DNA from: Polyangia bacterium
GTDB taxonomy: Bacteria > Myxococcota_A > Polyangia > Nannocystales > Nannocystaceae
Assembly: GCA_030430565.1 (NCBI GenBank)
Contig: JAUIKS010000014.1
Coordinates: 62,001 to 126,000 of the forward strand
Length of the DNA: 64,000 bases
Direction: 5' to 3'
Shown here: one piece after another, positions 1 to 8,900 of the stretch
How the letters are laid out: each line of letters starts with the position of its first letter
Numbering within the stretch: the stretch's first letter is position 1
Position numbers and translations under genes: made by a program
The notes under the pieces: generated by a model
What the model saw: the letters and a program-made list of their open reading frames with translations, nothing else
The model's database searches: none
Told to the model about the DNA's origin: nothing

Positions 1-2
1 TC

Positions 3-1766
3 GACACCTCCCGCTTCAACCGCGCGATGGGCCTGGCGCGCATGAGCTTTGAGGAGCGCGACGGCGTGCTCTACGGCTCGGCCACCAACGGCGGCTTTCG
101 CCAGGAGTGGGTCGAGGTCCCGTGGATGTGGATCAACGGGCGCGAGGTCATCGCCGAGCGACGCTACACCCGCGGCTTCGCCCACGTGGTCCGGGCGATC
201 TACGTGGTTCAGGAGCTCGCCGAGGGGCGGCTGCGCCTCTACGTGTACTTCGGCTGGATCCCGCGCGGCTGGCTCGGGCGCTTCATGCTCTGGATCGGCG
301 AGGGCGTGCTCCGCAGCGGCTACGCGCGCGTGCTGCAGGAGATGGCGCGAGACGCCCGCGACGCGACCTACACCGCCTTCGTGCCGCCGGCGCATCAGCT
401 CGCGCCGGAGGGGAAGGCGCGGCTCGAGGAGGTGCGCGAGGAGCTGCGCTCGCGGGGGCTTATAGAGGAGGCCATCACGCGGCTCATCGAGCACGTGCAG
501 ACGGCAGACGAGATCGACCTGTACCGCATCCAGATCCGTCGGCTCGCGCGCGAGTGGGGGCTCGAGGAGCGCGCGCTGCTGCAGGTCAGCCTGCACGCGA
601 CGCGCGTCGGCCTGCTCGACATGACCTGGGACGTCGTGTGCCCGCACTGCCGCGGCGTCCGCTCGGAGCTCGAGTCAGCCTCGAAGCTGCCCAATGATTC
701 CTATTGCGACGTCTGCGAGATCGACTTCGGCGTCGGCGACGTGAACTCGATCGAGATCACCTTCCACGTCAACTCGGCGATCCGCGACATCCCCAAGATC
801 GAGTTCTGCAGCGCCGAGCCGGCCAAGAAGACGCACATCAAGCTCCAGCTCGCGCTCGCGCCGGGCGAGACGCGGGAGGTCGCGCCGCGGCTGGAGCCGG
901 GGAGCTACCGCATGCGCCTGCAGTCCGAGAAGGACGCGCGGACGCTGGTGGTCGAGGAGGGCGCGCCGCGGGCGATCGCGTGGCGCAGCGACGACGCGAC
1001 GGCGCGGCGGCGCAGCGCCGCGAACCCGCAGCTGACGCTGATCAACGACGAGGCCGAGGCGCGGACCTTCGTGATCGAGGAGATGCGCTGGCCAGACCAC
1101 GCGCTGCGCCCCGCCGATCTGTTCGTGTGCCGCGAGTTCCACGACCTGTTCTCCGAGGAGTACGTCTCGGACGGCGTGCAGCTCGCCGTCGGTCAGCAGA
1201 CGATCGTGTTCACCGACATGGTGGGCTCGACGCGCTTCTACACCCAGCGCGGCGACCCCGAGGCCTTCGTCGAGGTCCGCCGTCACTTCGAAGTGATCGA
1301 GGAGCTTATCGACCACGAGCGCGGCGTGCTCGTCAAGACCATCGGCGACGCGACGATGCTGGTGTTCACGCAGCCGCTCGCGGCGGTGCGGGCCTGCGGC
1401 GCGATCCAGCGACACTTTCATCGCGCCCGAAAAGACACGCCGATCCGCGTGCGGATCTCGTTGCACGTCGGGACCTGCATCGCGGTCAAGCTCAACAGCA
1501 ACATCGACTTCTTCGGCTCGAGCGTGAACCTGGCCTCGAAGCTGCAAGCCTGCGCCGAGGCCGGTCAGGTCGCGATGTCGCGTGAGGTCTACGAGTCTCC
1601 GGGGGTCGCCGAGCAGCTCGCGCTGCAGGGCGAGGAGATCACGGAGTTCGTGTTCACCGTCAAGGCGCTGCCCGAGCCCATCGACGTCGTCCGCTGGGAC
1701 GTGTGGAGCGACGAGGACGACGACGCGAGCGCGATGTCGGCGGTGTCGCTGCGGCGCAAGGGGTGA
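3..1766 (+). CDS. Class III nucleotide cyclase, N-terminus cut by window edge
   Basis: Predicted adenylate or guanylate cyclase making a cyclic nucleotide signal in the cytoplasm. The frame is open from base 3 and reads D-T-S-R-F-N-R just before the first Met codon at 27, a motif normal inside the START/SRPBCC-like N-terminal region (DUF5939 type) of these cyclases, so the real start lies upstream of the window. Counting from the Met at 27, residues 1-120 are that lipid-binding-like region, about 205-230 hold a zinc ribbon (CPHC...CDVC), and about 393-560 are the catalytic domain. The metal-binding Asp residues are visible in FTDMVGS and KTIGDA. The Asn-x3-Arg pair that stabilises the transition state in the family reads N-L-A-S-K here, so Arg is replaced by Lys. 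No membrane segment is seen. Whether ATP or GTP is used cannot be read safely. Confidence 0.88.
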   Translation, partial: DTSRFNRAMGLARMSFEERDGVLYGSATNGGFRQEWVEVPWMWINGREVIAERRYTRGFAHVVRAIYVVQELAEGRLRLYVYFGWIPRGWLGRFMLWIGEGVLRSGYARVLQEMARDARDATYTAFVPPAHQLAPEGKARLEEVREELRSRGLIEEAITRLIEHVQTADEIDLYRIQIRRLAREWGLEERALLQVSLHATRVGLLDMTWDVVCPHCRGVRSELESASKLPNDSYCDVCEIDFGVGDVNSIEITFHVNSAIRDIPKIEFCSAEPAKKTHIKLQLALAPGETREVAPRLEPGSYRMRLQSEKDARTLVVEEGAPRAIAWRSDDATARRRSAANPQLTLINDEAEARTFVIEEMRWPDHALRPADLFVCREFHDLFSEEYVSDGVQLAVGQQTIVFTDMVGSTRFYTQRGDPEAFVEVRRHFEVIEELIDHERGVLVKTIGDATMLVFTQPLAAVRACGAIQRHFHRARKDTPIRVRISLHVGTCIAVKLNSNIDFFGSSVNLASKLQACAEAGQVAMSREVYESPGVAEQLALQGEEITEFVFTVKALPEPIDVVRWDVWSDEDDDASAMSAVSLRRKG

Positions 1767-1776
1767 GGCGATGCCG

Positions 1777-1782
1777 TACAAT
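1777..1782 (+). promoter_or_regulatory. -10 element TACAAT, leaderless start at 1790
   Basis: TACAAT ends 7 bases before the GTG at 1790. There is no Shine-Dalgarno sequence between them, so transcription should begin at or beside the start codon. No clear -35 is seen. Confidence 0.6.
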
Positions 1783-1789
1783 CTCGGCC

Positions 1790-3247
1790 GTGCGCGCCGC
1801 TCTCCGCCTCCTCCGTCAGCGCGCCGCGTCGGTCATGCTCGCGTGCGCGGTGCTGACCGCCTGCGGCGACGCGGGCGAAGACGCGCCGGCGGGTGTGGAG
1901 CCCGCGTCGATCGAGGCCGAGGGGGACGCCCCGCAGCTGCCGGGTCAGCGCGCGCCTGAAGGGCCAGGCGGGCCCGGCGATGACGAGCTCGCGCAGGCCC
2001 TCGACGAGCTCGACGACGCGCTCGACGGGGCGGGGGCGCAGGCCGACGAGGTCGACGAGGCGGACGAGGCGGACGAGGCAGACGCCCTCGCGGAGGAGGA
2101 CGCCGAGGAGCTCGTCTCCGAGGACGGCTGGCGTCCGCGCGAGATCAAGCCGGGCGACCGCCTCGCCGTGATCCTGCGCGAGGAGGGGCTCGACCGCGCC
2201 GAGGTCCAGGCGCTGGTCACCGCGCTCTCGCCCCAGCTCGACCCGACGCGCATCCAGCCGGGGCAGCGCTACCGCACGCGGACGATCGACGGCGCGCTGC
2301 AGGGCTTCGAATACTCGCTGGGGCGCGAGCGCTCGCTTCGCGCGACGCGGGGCGAGGACGGCGCGTGGGAGGCCGAGGAGCTGACGCGCGAGACCGAGAC
2401 CGTGATCCGCGAGGTGGCCGGCCGCGTCGAGCGTTCGCTCTCGGCGGCCGTCACCGCGAGCGGCGAGCGCTCCTCGCTGGTCCCGCTGCTCGTCGACCTG
2501 TTCGCCTACGACATCAACTTCTACACGGACACTCGTAAAGGCGACACCTTCAAGGTCATCGTCGAGCGCGTCGAGCTCGACGGTGAATTCCTCCGCTATG
2601 GCCGCGTGCTCGCGGCCGAGTACGTCGGCCTCGGCGGGGCGCACCGGATGTTCTACTGGAAGGCGCCGGGGACGGGCGCCGAGGGCTACTTCGACGAGGA
2701 CGGCCGCGGCGTGGCCAAGACCTTCCTCAAGTCGCCGCTCAAGTTCACGCGGATCTCCTCCCAGTTCAACCCGAAGCGCATGCACCCCGTGCTGCACCGC
2801 GTGAAGGGCCACATGGGCACCGACTACGCCGCGCCGGAGGGCGCGCCGGTGTGGGCCGCGGCCGACGGCACCATCACCTTCCGCGGCCGTCGCGGGGGCG
2901 CCGGCAACATGGTGATCATGCGCCACGAGGGCGGGCTGACGACGCTCTACATGCACCTCAGCAAGTTCGCGCGCGGGCAGAAGGTCGGGCAGCGCGTCAA
3001 GCAGAAGACCGTGATCGGCTACGTGGGCTCGACGGGCCTGGCGACCGGTCCGCACCTGCACTTCGGCGTGCGCAAGGGCGGTCGCTACGTCGACCCGCGC
3101 TCGATCGACAACCACCGCGCCTCGGGCGTGGGCGCGAAGCACCGCGGGCGCTACAAGCAGCGGATCGCGCCGCTTCGGCGGCAGCTCGAGGCGCTCGCGA
3201 TCCCGCCCGCGGCGACGGAGTCGGTGTCGGACAAGGTGTCTAAATAG
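1790..3247 (+). CDS. M23-family peptidoglycan endopeptidase, lipoprotein
   Basis: Predicted zinc DD-endopeptidase cutting peptidoglycan cross-links, anchored as a lipoprotein in the cell envelope (485 aa). GTG 1790 was chosen because it gives a compact lipoprotein signal ending in the lipobox L-T-A-C; longer in-frame starts overlap the cyclase gene. After an acidic Asp/Glu/Ala linker (about residues 30-115) comes an OapA/LysM-like segment (KPGDRLAVILREEG onward), then a C-terminal LytM domain with the zinc ligands in HMGTDYAAPEGA and the HLHFG motif. Both are intact, so the enzyme should be active, unlike the degenerate EnvC/NlpD activators. The layout resembles MepM/YebA. The stop codon overlaps a TGTC-N6-GACA palindrome. 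Confidence 0.9.
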   Translation: MRAALRLLRQRAASVMLACAVLTACGDAGEDAPAGVEPASIEAEGDAPQLPGQRAPEGPGGPGDDELAQALDELDDALDGAGAQADEVDEADEADEADALAEEDAEELVSEDGWRPREIKPGDRLAVILREEGLDRAEVQALVTALSPQLDPTRIQPGQRYRTRTIDGALQGFEYSLGRERSLRATRGEDGAWEAEELTRETETVIREVAGRVERSLSAAVTASGERSSLVPLLVDLFAYDINFYTDTRKGDTFKVIVERVELDGEFLRYGRVLAAEYVGLGGAHRMFYWKAPGTGAEGYFDEDGRGVAKTFLKSPLKFTRISSQFNPKRMHPVLHRVKGHMGTDYAAPEGAPVWAAADGTITFRGRRGGAGNMVIMRHEGGLTTLYMHLSKFARGQKVGQRVKQKTVIGYVGSTGLATGPHLHFGVRKGGRYVDPRSIDNHRASGVGAKHRGRYKQRIAPLRRQLEALAIPPAATESVSDKVSK

Positions 3248-3250
3248 ACA
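3237..3250. promoter_or_regulatory. TGTC-N6-GACA palindrome, followed by TGT
   Basis: TGTC-TAAATA-GACA is a perfect inverted repeat that spans the stop codon of the M23 gene and lies 55 bases before the protease start at 3305. It is one copy of the dispersed TG(T/A)C-N6-GACATGT element. Its function is unknown. Confidence 0.5.
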
Positions 3251-3304
3251 TGTGAATCGCCGCGCGCGGTGAATCGGCGCCCCCTCGGCGCCGTTGAATT
3301 AACC

Positions 3305-4369
3305 GTGAAGACGAACTCGACGCGCGCGACCCCTCGCCGCGGGCTGCTGCTCGGGGCCGCCGGCCTGCTCACGCTTCTGCTGCCCGCGCTCGCCGACGCG
3401 GCCTCCTTCGCCGACTACAAGCTCGGCGAGTTCTACCCGGTCGCGTCGGTCGACGAGCCGGCGGTTCAGGCGGTCTCGCCTGCGGTCGTGCGGATGTCCG
3501 GCGCGACCGGCTTCATCATCGACACGCGCGGCTACGTGCTCACCAACCATCACGTCTACGAGTCGTTCGGGCGCGGCGGCGAGGCGTACCGCCAGTGGAC
3601 CGAGCGCGGCGCCGCCGAGACGCTGACGCTGCGCCTGGTCGCCCGCGACAAGGCCCGCGACGTCGCGCTTTACCTGATCACCAACGGCGATGGCCCGCAC
3701 CCCTACATTCAGACCCGCGAGGCGCCCGCGCGACCGGGCGAGGAGGTCTTCGTCCTCGGGCACCCCGACGGCGATCCCCAGCGCGCCTCCTTCGGTCGCG
3801 TGCTCGCCGACGGCCTGCAGATCAGCGGTCGCCCCTCGATCGAGTACAGCGCGCAGACCTGGTGGGGCTCCTCCGGCTCGCCGGTGCTCGACAAGCGCGG
3901 GCGCGCCGTCGCGATTCACTGGGGGTGGGACTCCGAGGGGGTCTCCAACGGCCGCCTGACGGGGGTCCCGATCGCCGAGGTCATGGCGCTGCCGGCCTTC
4001 GCCGAGGCGCTCGAGGGCGACGCGGGGCCCTCGAGGCCGGCGACGCCGAGCCGGCCCGCGATCGACTGCCGTGATCCGAAGCGCTGGTCGCTCGAGAGCA
4101 CGCGCGTGCGCGCGTCGGTGCGCAAGAACGCCGACGGTCGCTGGCTCGACCAGGTCGAGGTGCGTGCGCGCCCCCGCGCGGCCGCGTGCGCGGGCCTGCT
4201 CCGCAGCGTCACCTTCCACCTGCACCCGAGCTTCGCGAACCCCGTGGTGCGTCGACCCGGGGGGGAGGCGCTGACGCTCTACACCTGGGGCTCGTTCGAC
4301 GCGACCGCCGAGCTGCGCTTTCAGGACGGCAGCAGCGCGCGCTTCGTCGATCGCGTCTCCTGGCGGTAG
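3305..4369 (+). CDS. Secreted trypsin-like serine protease
   Basis: Predicted chymotrypsin-fold (S1) serine protease, exported. The catalytic triad is readable in order: His in LTNHHVYE, Asp in KARDVALYLI and Ser in WWGSSGSPVLD, so the enzyme should be active. The GTG at 3305 gives a normal signal peptide (charged N-terminus with an Arg pair, then GLLLGAAGLLTLLLPALADA); a GTG at 3269 is in frame and would add 12 residues. After the protease domain (to about residue 240) a Pro/Ser linker leads to a C-terminal domain of about 100 residues that I do not recognise, probably beta-rich. The gene is followed within 3 bases by the end of a convergent gene. No PDZ domain is present, so this is not a DegP/HtrA protein. 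Confidence 0.85.
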   Translation: MKTNSTRATPRRGLLLGAAGLLTLLLPALADAASFADYKLGEFYPVASVDEPAVQAVSPAVVRMSGATGFIIDTRGYVLTNHHVYESFGRGGEAYRQWTERGAAETLTLRLVARDKARDVALYLITNGDGPHPYIQTREAPARPGEEVFVLGHPDGDPQRASFGRVLADGLQISGRPSIEYSAQTWWGSSGSPVLDKRGRAVAIHWGWDSEGVSNGRLTGVPIAEVMALPAFAEALEGDAGPSRPATPSRPAIDCRDPKRWSLESTRVRASVRKNADGRWLDQVEVRARPRAAACAGLLRSVTFHLHPSFANPVVRRPGGEALTLYTWGSFDATAELRFQDGSSARFVDRVSWR

Positions 4370-4371
4370 GG

Positions 4372-5796
4372 TCAGCTGAGCTCGAGCGTCGCGAAGTCCA
4401 GCAGCGCCGGGCCGCGCCACTGGATCCCGCTCACGCGCCAGGAGTGCACGAGAACCGACGGCCCGTACATCAGCGGCAAGAACGGGCGCTTCTCGTCGAT
4501 CATATCGCTGATCGCCCGCAGCGTGCGCTCGTCCCGGGTGTCGCGGAACTCCGCGACCACGCGGTCGACCTCTTCGTCGTTGAAGTGCCCCATGTTCCCG
4601 GCCTGCGCGTCAGGGCGCTCGCGCTGCAAGAGCCGGCGCGAGTCGAGCAGCGACTCGCAGTAGTCCACGATGTCGTGGCTGTCGGCGATCCAGCCGCTCA
4701 GCAGCATGTCGTAGTCGCCCTTGCTCGTCTTGTCGAAGAAGTCCAGCCCGTCGCGGGTCTCGATCAGGCGCGGCGTCAGCCCGACCGCGCGGAGCTGCTC
4801 CATCAACATCTCGACGGTCTTCTTCGGGCGGGGCAGGTAGTCGCGCGGCGCCCAGACCAGCTGGACCGTGAAGCTCGTGTTGGGCTCGACCCCGGCGGCG
4901 CGCAGCTCCTGGCGCGCGCGCCTCGGGTCGAACTCGTGCCGATCCCGCACGCGGCCCAGCTTCGGCGGTAGAAAGCCCTTCGCCACGTACGCGAGCGGGT
5001 TCGTGTAGCAGGTGGCCGCGAGCGCCTCGCGGTCGACCGCCATCGCGAGCGCGCGACGGATCTGCGGGTCCCGGGTCTTGCCGCGGCTGCAGTTGAAGAA
5101 CAGCAGCGCCGTCGCCTCTCCGGCCTGGAACACCTTGCGGACGCCGCGGACGCGCTCCACCGAGTCGCGCGGCAGCACCGTCGAGATGTCGATCTCCCCC
5201 GCCGAGAGCGCCTCCTCGAGCGCGGTCGCGCGGCCGCTCTTGTCCGGCGGCATCACGCGCACGTGGACCTCCGGGATGTTCGCGCGCGGTCGGCAGTGCG
5301 GGTTGCGAACCAGGCGGATGAGCCGCTCGGAGCTCTCGGCGAGCGCGTACGGGCCGGTCCCGAGCCACGCGCCGTCGCGCTGGATCATCACGGAGTAGCC
5401 GAGGCCGCACAGCAGCATGTCGAGCTTCAGGTTCGCGCGCTTGCAGTCAAACACGATCGTGTCGCGCTCGGTCCGGATGCGCGCGACGTGCCGGACCGGC
5501 GTGTCGTGCAGCGCGCGCGCGAGCTCGGCGGTCCGCACCCTCGAGCCGTCGGAGAGCTTGAGCCCGGGTCGCAGCGTGGCGACGTAGCGGACGCCCTCGG
5601 GCTGCGGCACGCGTTCGAAGGAGTCGAAGAGCACCGCGCGCGGCGGCTCGCCGGGCTTGCTCGGCGCCCGAAACGGCGAGTCGTAGATCTGGCTGAAGAT
5701 CAACCCGGTCGTGACGTCGGGCGTGAGTCGTTGCTCGAGGCCGCGGGCGGGCGACAGGACGCCGACCTTCAGCACTTCGTCCTGGGTCTCGCTCAC
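4372..5796 (-). CDS. Extracellular solute-binding protein family 5, without signal peptide
   Basis: A 474-residue protein of the SBP_bac_5 (oligopeptide/nickel-binding DppA/OppA-type) fold. Typical features are the TGPYAL segment, the RNPHCR region and the A-M-A-V-D-R helix. Such proteins normally deliver peptides to an ABC importer from the periplasm. Here no signal peptide is present: the GTG start at 5796 gives MSETQDEVLKVGVLSP directly. The start is supported by a -10 hexamer 8 bases upstream, and no in-frame upstream start supplies a leader. No permease or ATPase gene lies nearby. It may be a cytoplasmic sensor domain like the C-terminal part of SgrR-type regulators, or be exported in another way. 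Confidence 0.8.
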   Translation of the reverse strand: MSETQDEVLKVGVLSPARGLEQRLTPDVTTGLIFSQIYDSPFRAPSKPGEPPRAVLFDSFERVPQPEGVRYVATLRPGLKLSDGSRVRTAELARALHDTPVRHVARIRTERDTIVFDCKRANLKLDMLLCGLGYSVMIQRDGAWLGTGPYALAESSERLIRLVRNPHCRPRANIPEVHVRVMPPDKSGRATALEEALSAGEIDISTVLPRDSVERVRGVRKVFQAGEATALLFFNCSRGKTRDPQIRRALAMAVDREALAATCYTNPLAYVAKGFLPPKLGRVRDRHEFDPRRARQELRAAGVEPNTSFTVQLVWAPRDYLPRPKKTVEMLMEQLRAVGLTPRLIETRDGLDFFDKTSKGDYDMLLSGWIADSHDIVDYCESLLDSRRLLQRERPDAQAGNMGHFNDEEVDRVVAEFRDTRDERTLRAISDMIDEKRPFLPLMYGPSVLVHSWRVSGIQWRGPALLDFATLELS

Positions 5797-5804
5797 CGCC
5801 GGGC

Positions 5805-5810
5805 ATCATA
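5805..5810 (-). promoter_or_regulatory. -10 element TATGAT, leaderless start at 5796
   Basis: On the minus strand TATGAT is followed by 8 bases and then GTG. The stretch from the hexamer to the start codon is almost the same as that before the lipoprotein gene at 49750 (TATGATGnCCGGCG then RTG). Confidence 0.6.
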
Positions 5811-5845
5811 GCGGACGCGGCGCGCGGCATCGAATTCCACCTAGG

Positions 5846-5859
5846 AGTCCTAAAAGACA
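5846..5859. promoter_or_regulatory. Degenerate copy of the TGTC-N6-GACATGT element
   Basis: AGTC-CTAAAA-GACA followed by TGT, with one mismatch to the palindrome. It sits in an AT-rich patch 50 bases upstream of the solute-binding protein start, between two genes on the minus strand. Confidence 0.4.
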
Positions 5860-5987
5860 TGTTTAAAATTTCGTCGCGCTCGCGCCGGCGGGCGGGCGAT
5901 TGGGCGCGCGGGGGGCGATTGGGCGCGACGCGCTCGGCAGGGCCCGCGCGCGCGCGGACCCGCGGGCTCGAGCGGCTCGGCGCGCGG

Positions 5988-8900
5988 CTACGCGGGCCTC
6001 GCGTCGGACAGCGCCTGGAGGTAGCGGGCGATCATCGCGTCATCGATCGCCGGGCAGCGCACGCCGAGCGCGTCGAGCTCGGCGCGCGTGCGATCGCTCG
6101 GCCACGGCCCCATGCGCAGCGCGAAGCCGCCGGCGGGGAAGTACGCGCGCAGGGGCAGCAGCGCGTTGGCACCGGGCCCGCGCGCGCGGCCGTCCGCGAG
6201 CAACGCCGCGCGAAACTCCGAGTAGGACGCGGGGCGAGTGTCGACGCCCGCGCGCCGCAGCGCGGCGCCGAGCTGGCGGTAGCTGAGCGAGCGCTCGATG
6301 TTCACGAGGTGGTAGGCGCGCCCGCTCGCGGGCCCGCGCCGCGTCAGCGCGACGATCGCCTGGGCGACGAAGTCGACCGGCGTCATGTCGAGGACCGCGT
6401 CATGCTCGAGGTGACGCCCGAGCTGCGCGCAGCCGAGCAGGTAGCGGCTGAGGAGGTCGCGCGGGTTGCCGACGCCGCGGGCGCTGTGACCGGCGATCAT
6501 CCCGGGGCGGTAGATCGACACGGGTAGGCCGCGAGCGCCGGCTCGCGCGACGTGGCGCTCGGCGATCCACTTGCTCAGCGCGTAGCCCGAGGACGCGAGC
6601 GCGCGCTCGCGTGACAGCGTCGTCTCCTCGTCGCCCGTGTTGGGGGCCGCGCTGATCGTCGAGACGAGGTGGAGCTCGGCGAGTCGCTCGCTCGCCGCGA
6701 GGCGCACGAGCTCGAGGGTCCCCAGCACGTTGGCGGCGCGCAGCTGACCGTAGCGCTGGATCCAGCTGACGACGGCGGCGGCGTGCAGGATCGTGTCGAC
6801 CGAGGAGGCGAGCGCGCGCCAGCGCGGCTCGTCGAGGCCGAGCGAGGGCGCCGCGAGGTCGCCGGGCAGCACCCGAACGCGGCGTGACCACGCGTCCGTC
6901 CACTCCGCGCCGCCGCTCGATACGTACGCGCGAAGGCGACGCGTCCCCTCCTCGACGCTCGGCGCGCGGACGAGACAGGTGACCTCCGCCGAGCTCTCGA
7001 GCATGAGGGTCTCGAGCAGCGCGCGCCCGAGGAAGCCGGTCGCGCCGGTGAGCAGCACGTGGCCGAGCGCGCTCGCGGTCGTTGACCGAGGCGGGAGCGA
7101 CGTGAAGGGCAGCGGGCGCTCGAGGTCCGCGACCGCCCGCGCCCGCGCGTCGTCCTCGCCCGCGCCCTCCGAGAGCCGGCGCGCGAGGTCCTCGAGCGAC
7201 GTGGCGGCGAACCACGTCGAGAGCGGGACCTCGCGCCCGAGCTGCTCGCCGAGCGCCGAGACCAGGTCGGCCCCGGCCAGCGAGTCGAGGGCGAGCTCGC
7301 CCTCGAGGTCCTGCGCGAGCGCGGGCGCGGCCGCGCCGAGGACCGCGCGCGCGACTCGCTCGACCACCGCGGCGAGCTCGCGATTTCCTTTGGGTATGTC
7401 CTTATCGACATGTACACTTGAACTCTCGGCGACGAGCGCCTCGAGCGCGGCCCCGTACCGCCGCTCGATCGCGCGGCGATCGGGCTTGTGACTCGACGTC
7501 AGCAGCCCTGACTCGGCGGTCATCGGCGCGGCGGTGAGCAGGACCGCCGCCGGCCACTCGTGCCTGGGAAGACGTCGCGCGCGGGCCTCGTCCCGCAGCG
7601 CCCGCAAGACCCGCGCGCGCGCCGCGGCGCTCTCGCACAAGTCTTTTGGAGCAGGAGGACAAGCGCCGCCCATCAGCGCCCGCAGTGTCGAGACGCGCGG
7701 GACCACCACCGCGACCACGGCGGCCGCGAGCGGGCTCGCGTACACGAACAGCTGATCGACCAGCGGACAGCGGGAGAGCGCCGCCTCGATCTGCTCGGGC
7801 GCGACGAACTCTCCCTGGGCGAGCTTCACGATGTGGCCGCGGCGCCCGAGCAGCTCGAGCGTGCCGTCCTCGTTCAGCTGCCCGATGTCGCCGGTGTGGA
7901 AGTAGCCGTCCTCGTCGACGTCTCGCGGGCGCGCCGCCCCGTCGGCGAGGTAGCCCGCGCTCATGTACGGGGTGAGCACGCAGACCTCGCCGCGCGAGGG
8001 GTGGTCGTCGACGCGATAGCCGAGCTCGGGGACGTCGATGAGCTTGACGACGACGCCCGGCTGGATCACGCCGTCGACCGCGATCGTGCCGACCTCGGTG
8101 AGGCCGTAGCCCTCCATCATCCAGCAGTCCGCGAACAGCCTGCGCATGAACTCGAGCAGCGCCGGGCTCGACTTGGCGCTGCCGACGGAGACCGCCTGCA
8201 GGCGCGGGCCGAACAGCGCACGCAGCGAGCGCAGCAGCTCGCGCTCGCGCGCGTCGGGGTCCTCGGCCAGCGCCTCGTGAAAGCGCGTCCGGAGCAGGTC
8301 GAAGACCCGCGGGACGCCGCCGAAGACGGTCGGCTGCAGGCGCGAGACGTCGTCGAACAGCCGCGCCGGGTCGCCGCTGGCGAAGCCGACCTGTCCGCCG
8401 TTGCGCATCACCACCGGCGTCGTCATCCGCTCGCTCAGATGGCTGAAGGGCTGGTACGAGAGGTGGATCGCTGGCTGCGTCATGCCGTAGCCGTCGACCA
8501 TCGCGTTGAACTGATCGTAGCTGCGCGCGCTGCCTTTTGGGCGCCCGGTGCTGCCGCTCGTGTAGAGCACCGTGTAGAGCTCGTCGCCGCGGCGCGCGGG
8601 GGCTGGCCGCGCCGCCCGAGTCGCGCCCGCGCGCTCTAGCTGCGCGATCGTGTGAATTTGCAGGCCGGGCGCCGCGAGCGAGGGCGCCGACGCGTGTTCG
8701 TCGTGCAGCGGCGTCATCTCGACGAGCAGGCGCAGGCTCGGGCAGCGCTCCGCGAGCGCGGCGAAGCGAGGGGCGAGCGTCGGGCTGCAGACGATCGCCT
8801 GCAGCCCGCAGTCGTTGATGATGTGCGCCCACAGCTCCTCTCGCCCCTGCCTGGCGAGGGGCACGACGACGTAGCCGCGCTGGACGCAGGCGAGGTCAGT

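Noticed and set aside
675..1781. Long open frame on the minus strand antisense to the cyclase gene
   Set aside because: Antisense frames stay open by chance in GC-rich coding DNA; its protein is Arg/Leu/Asp-rich without domain features, while the plus-strand gene is clear.
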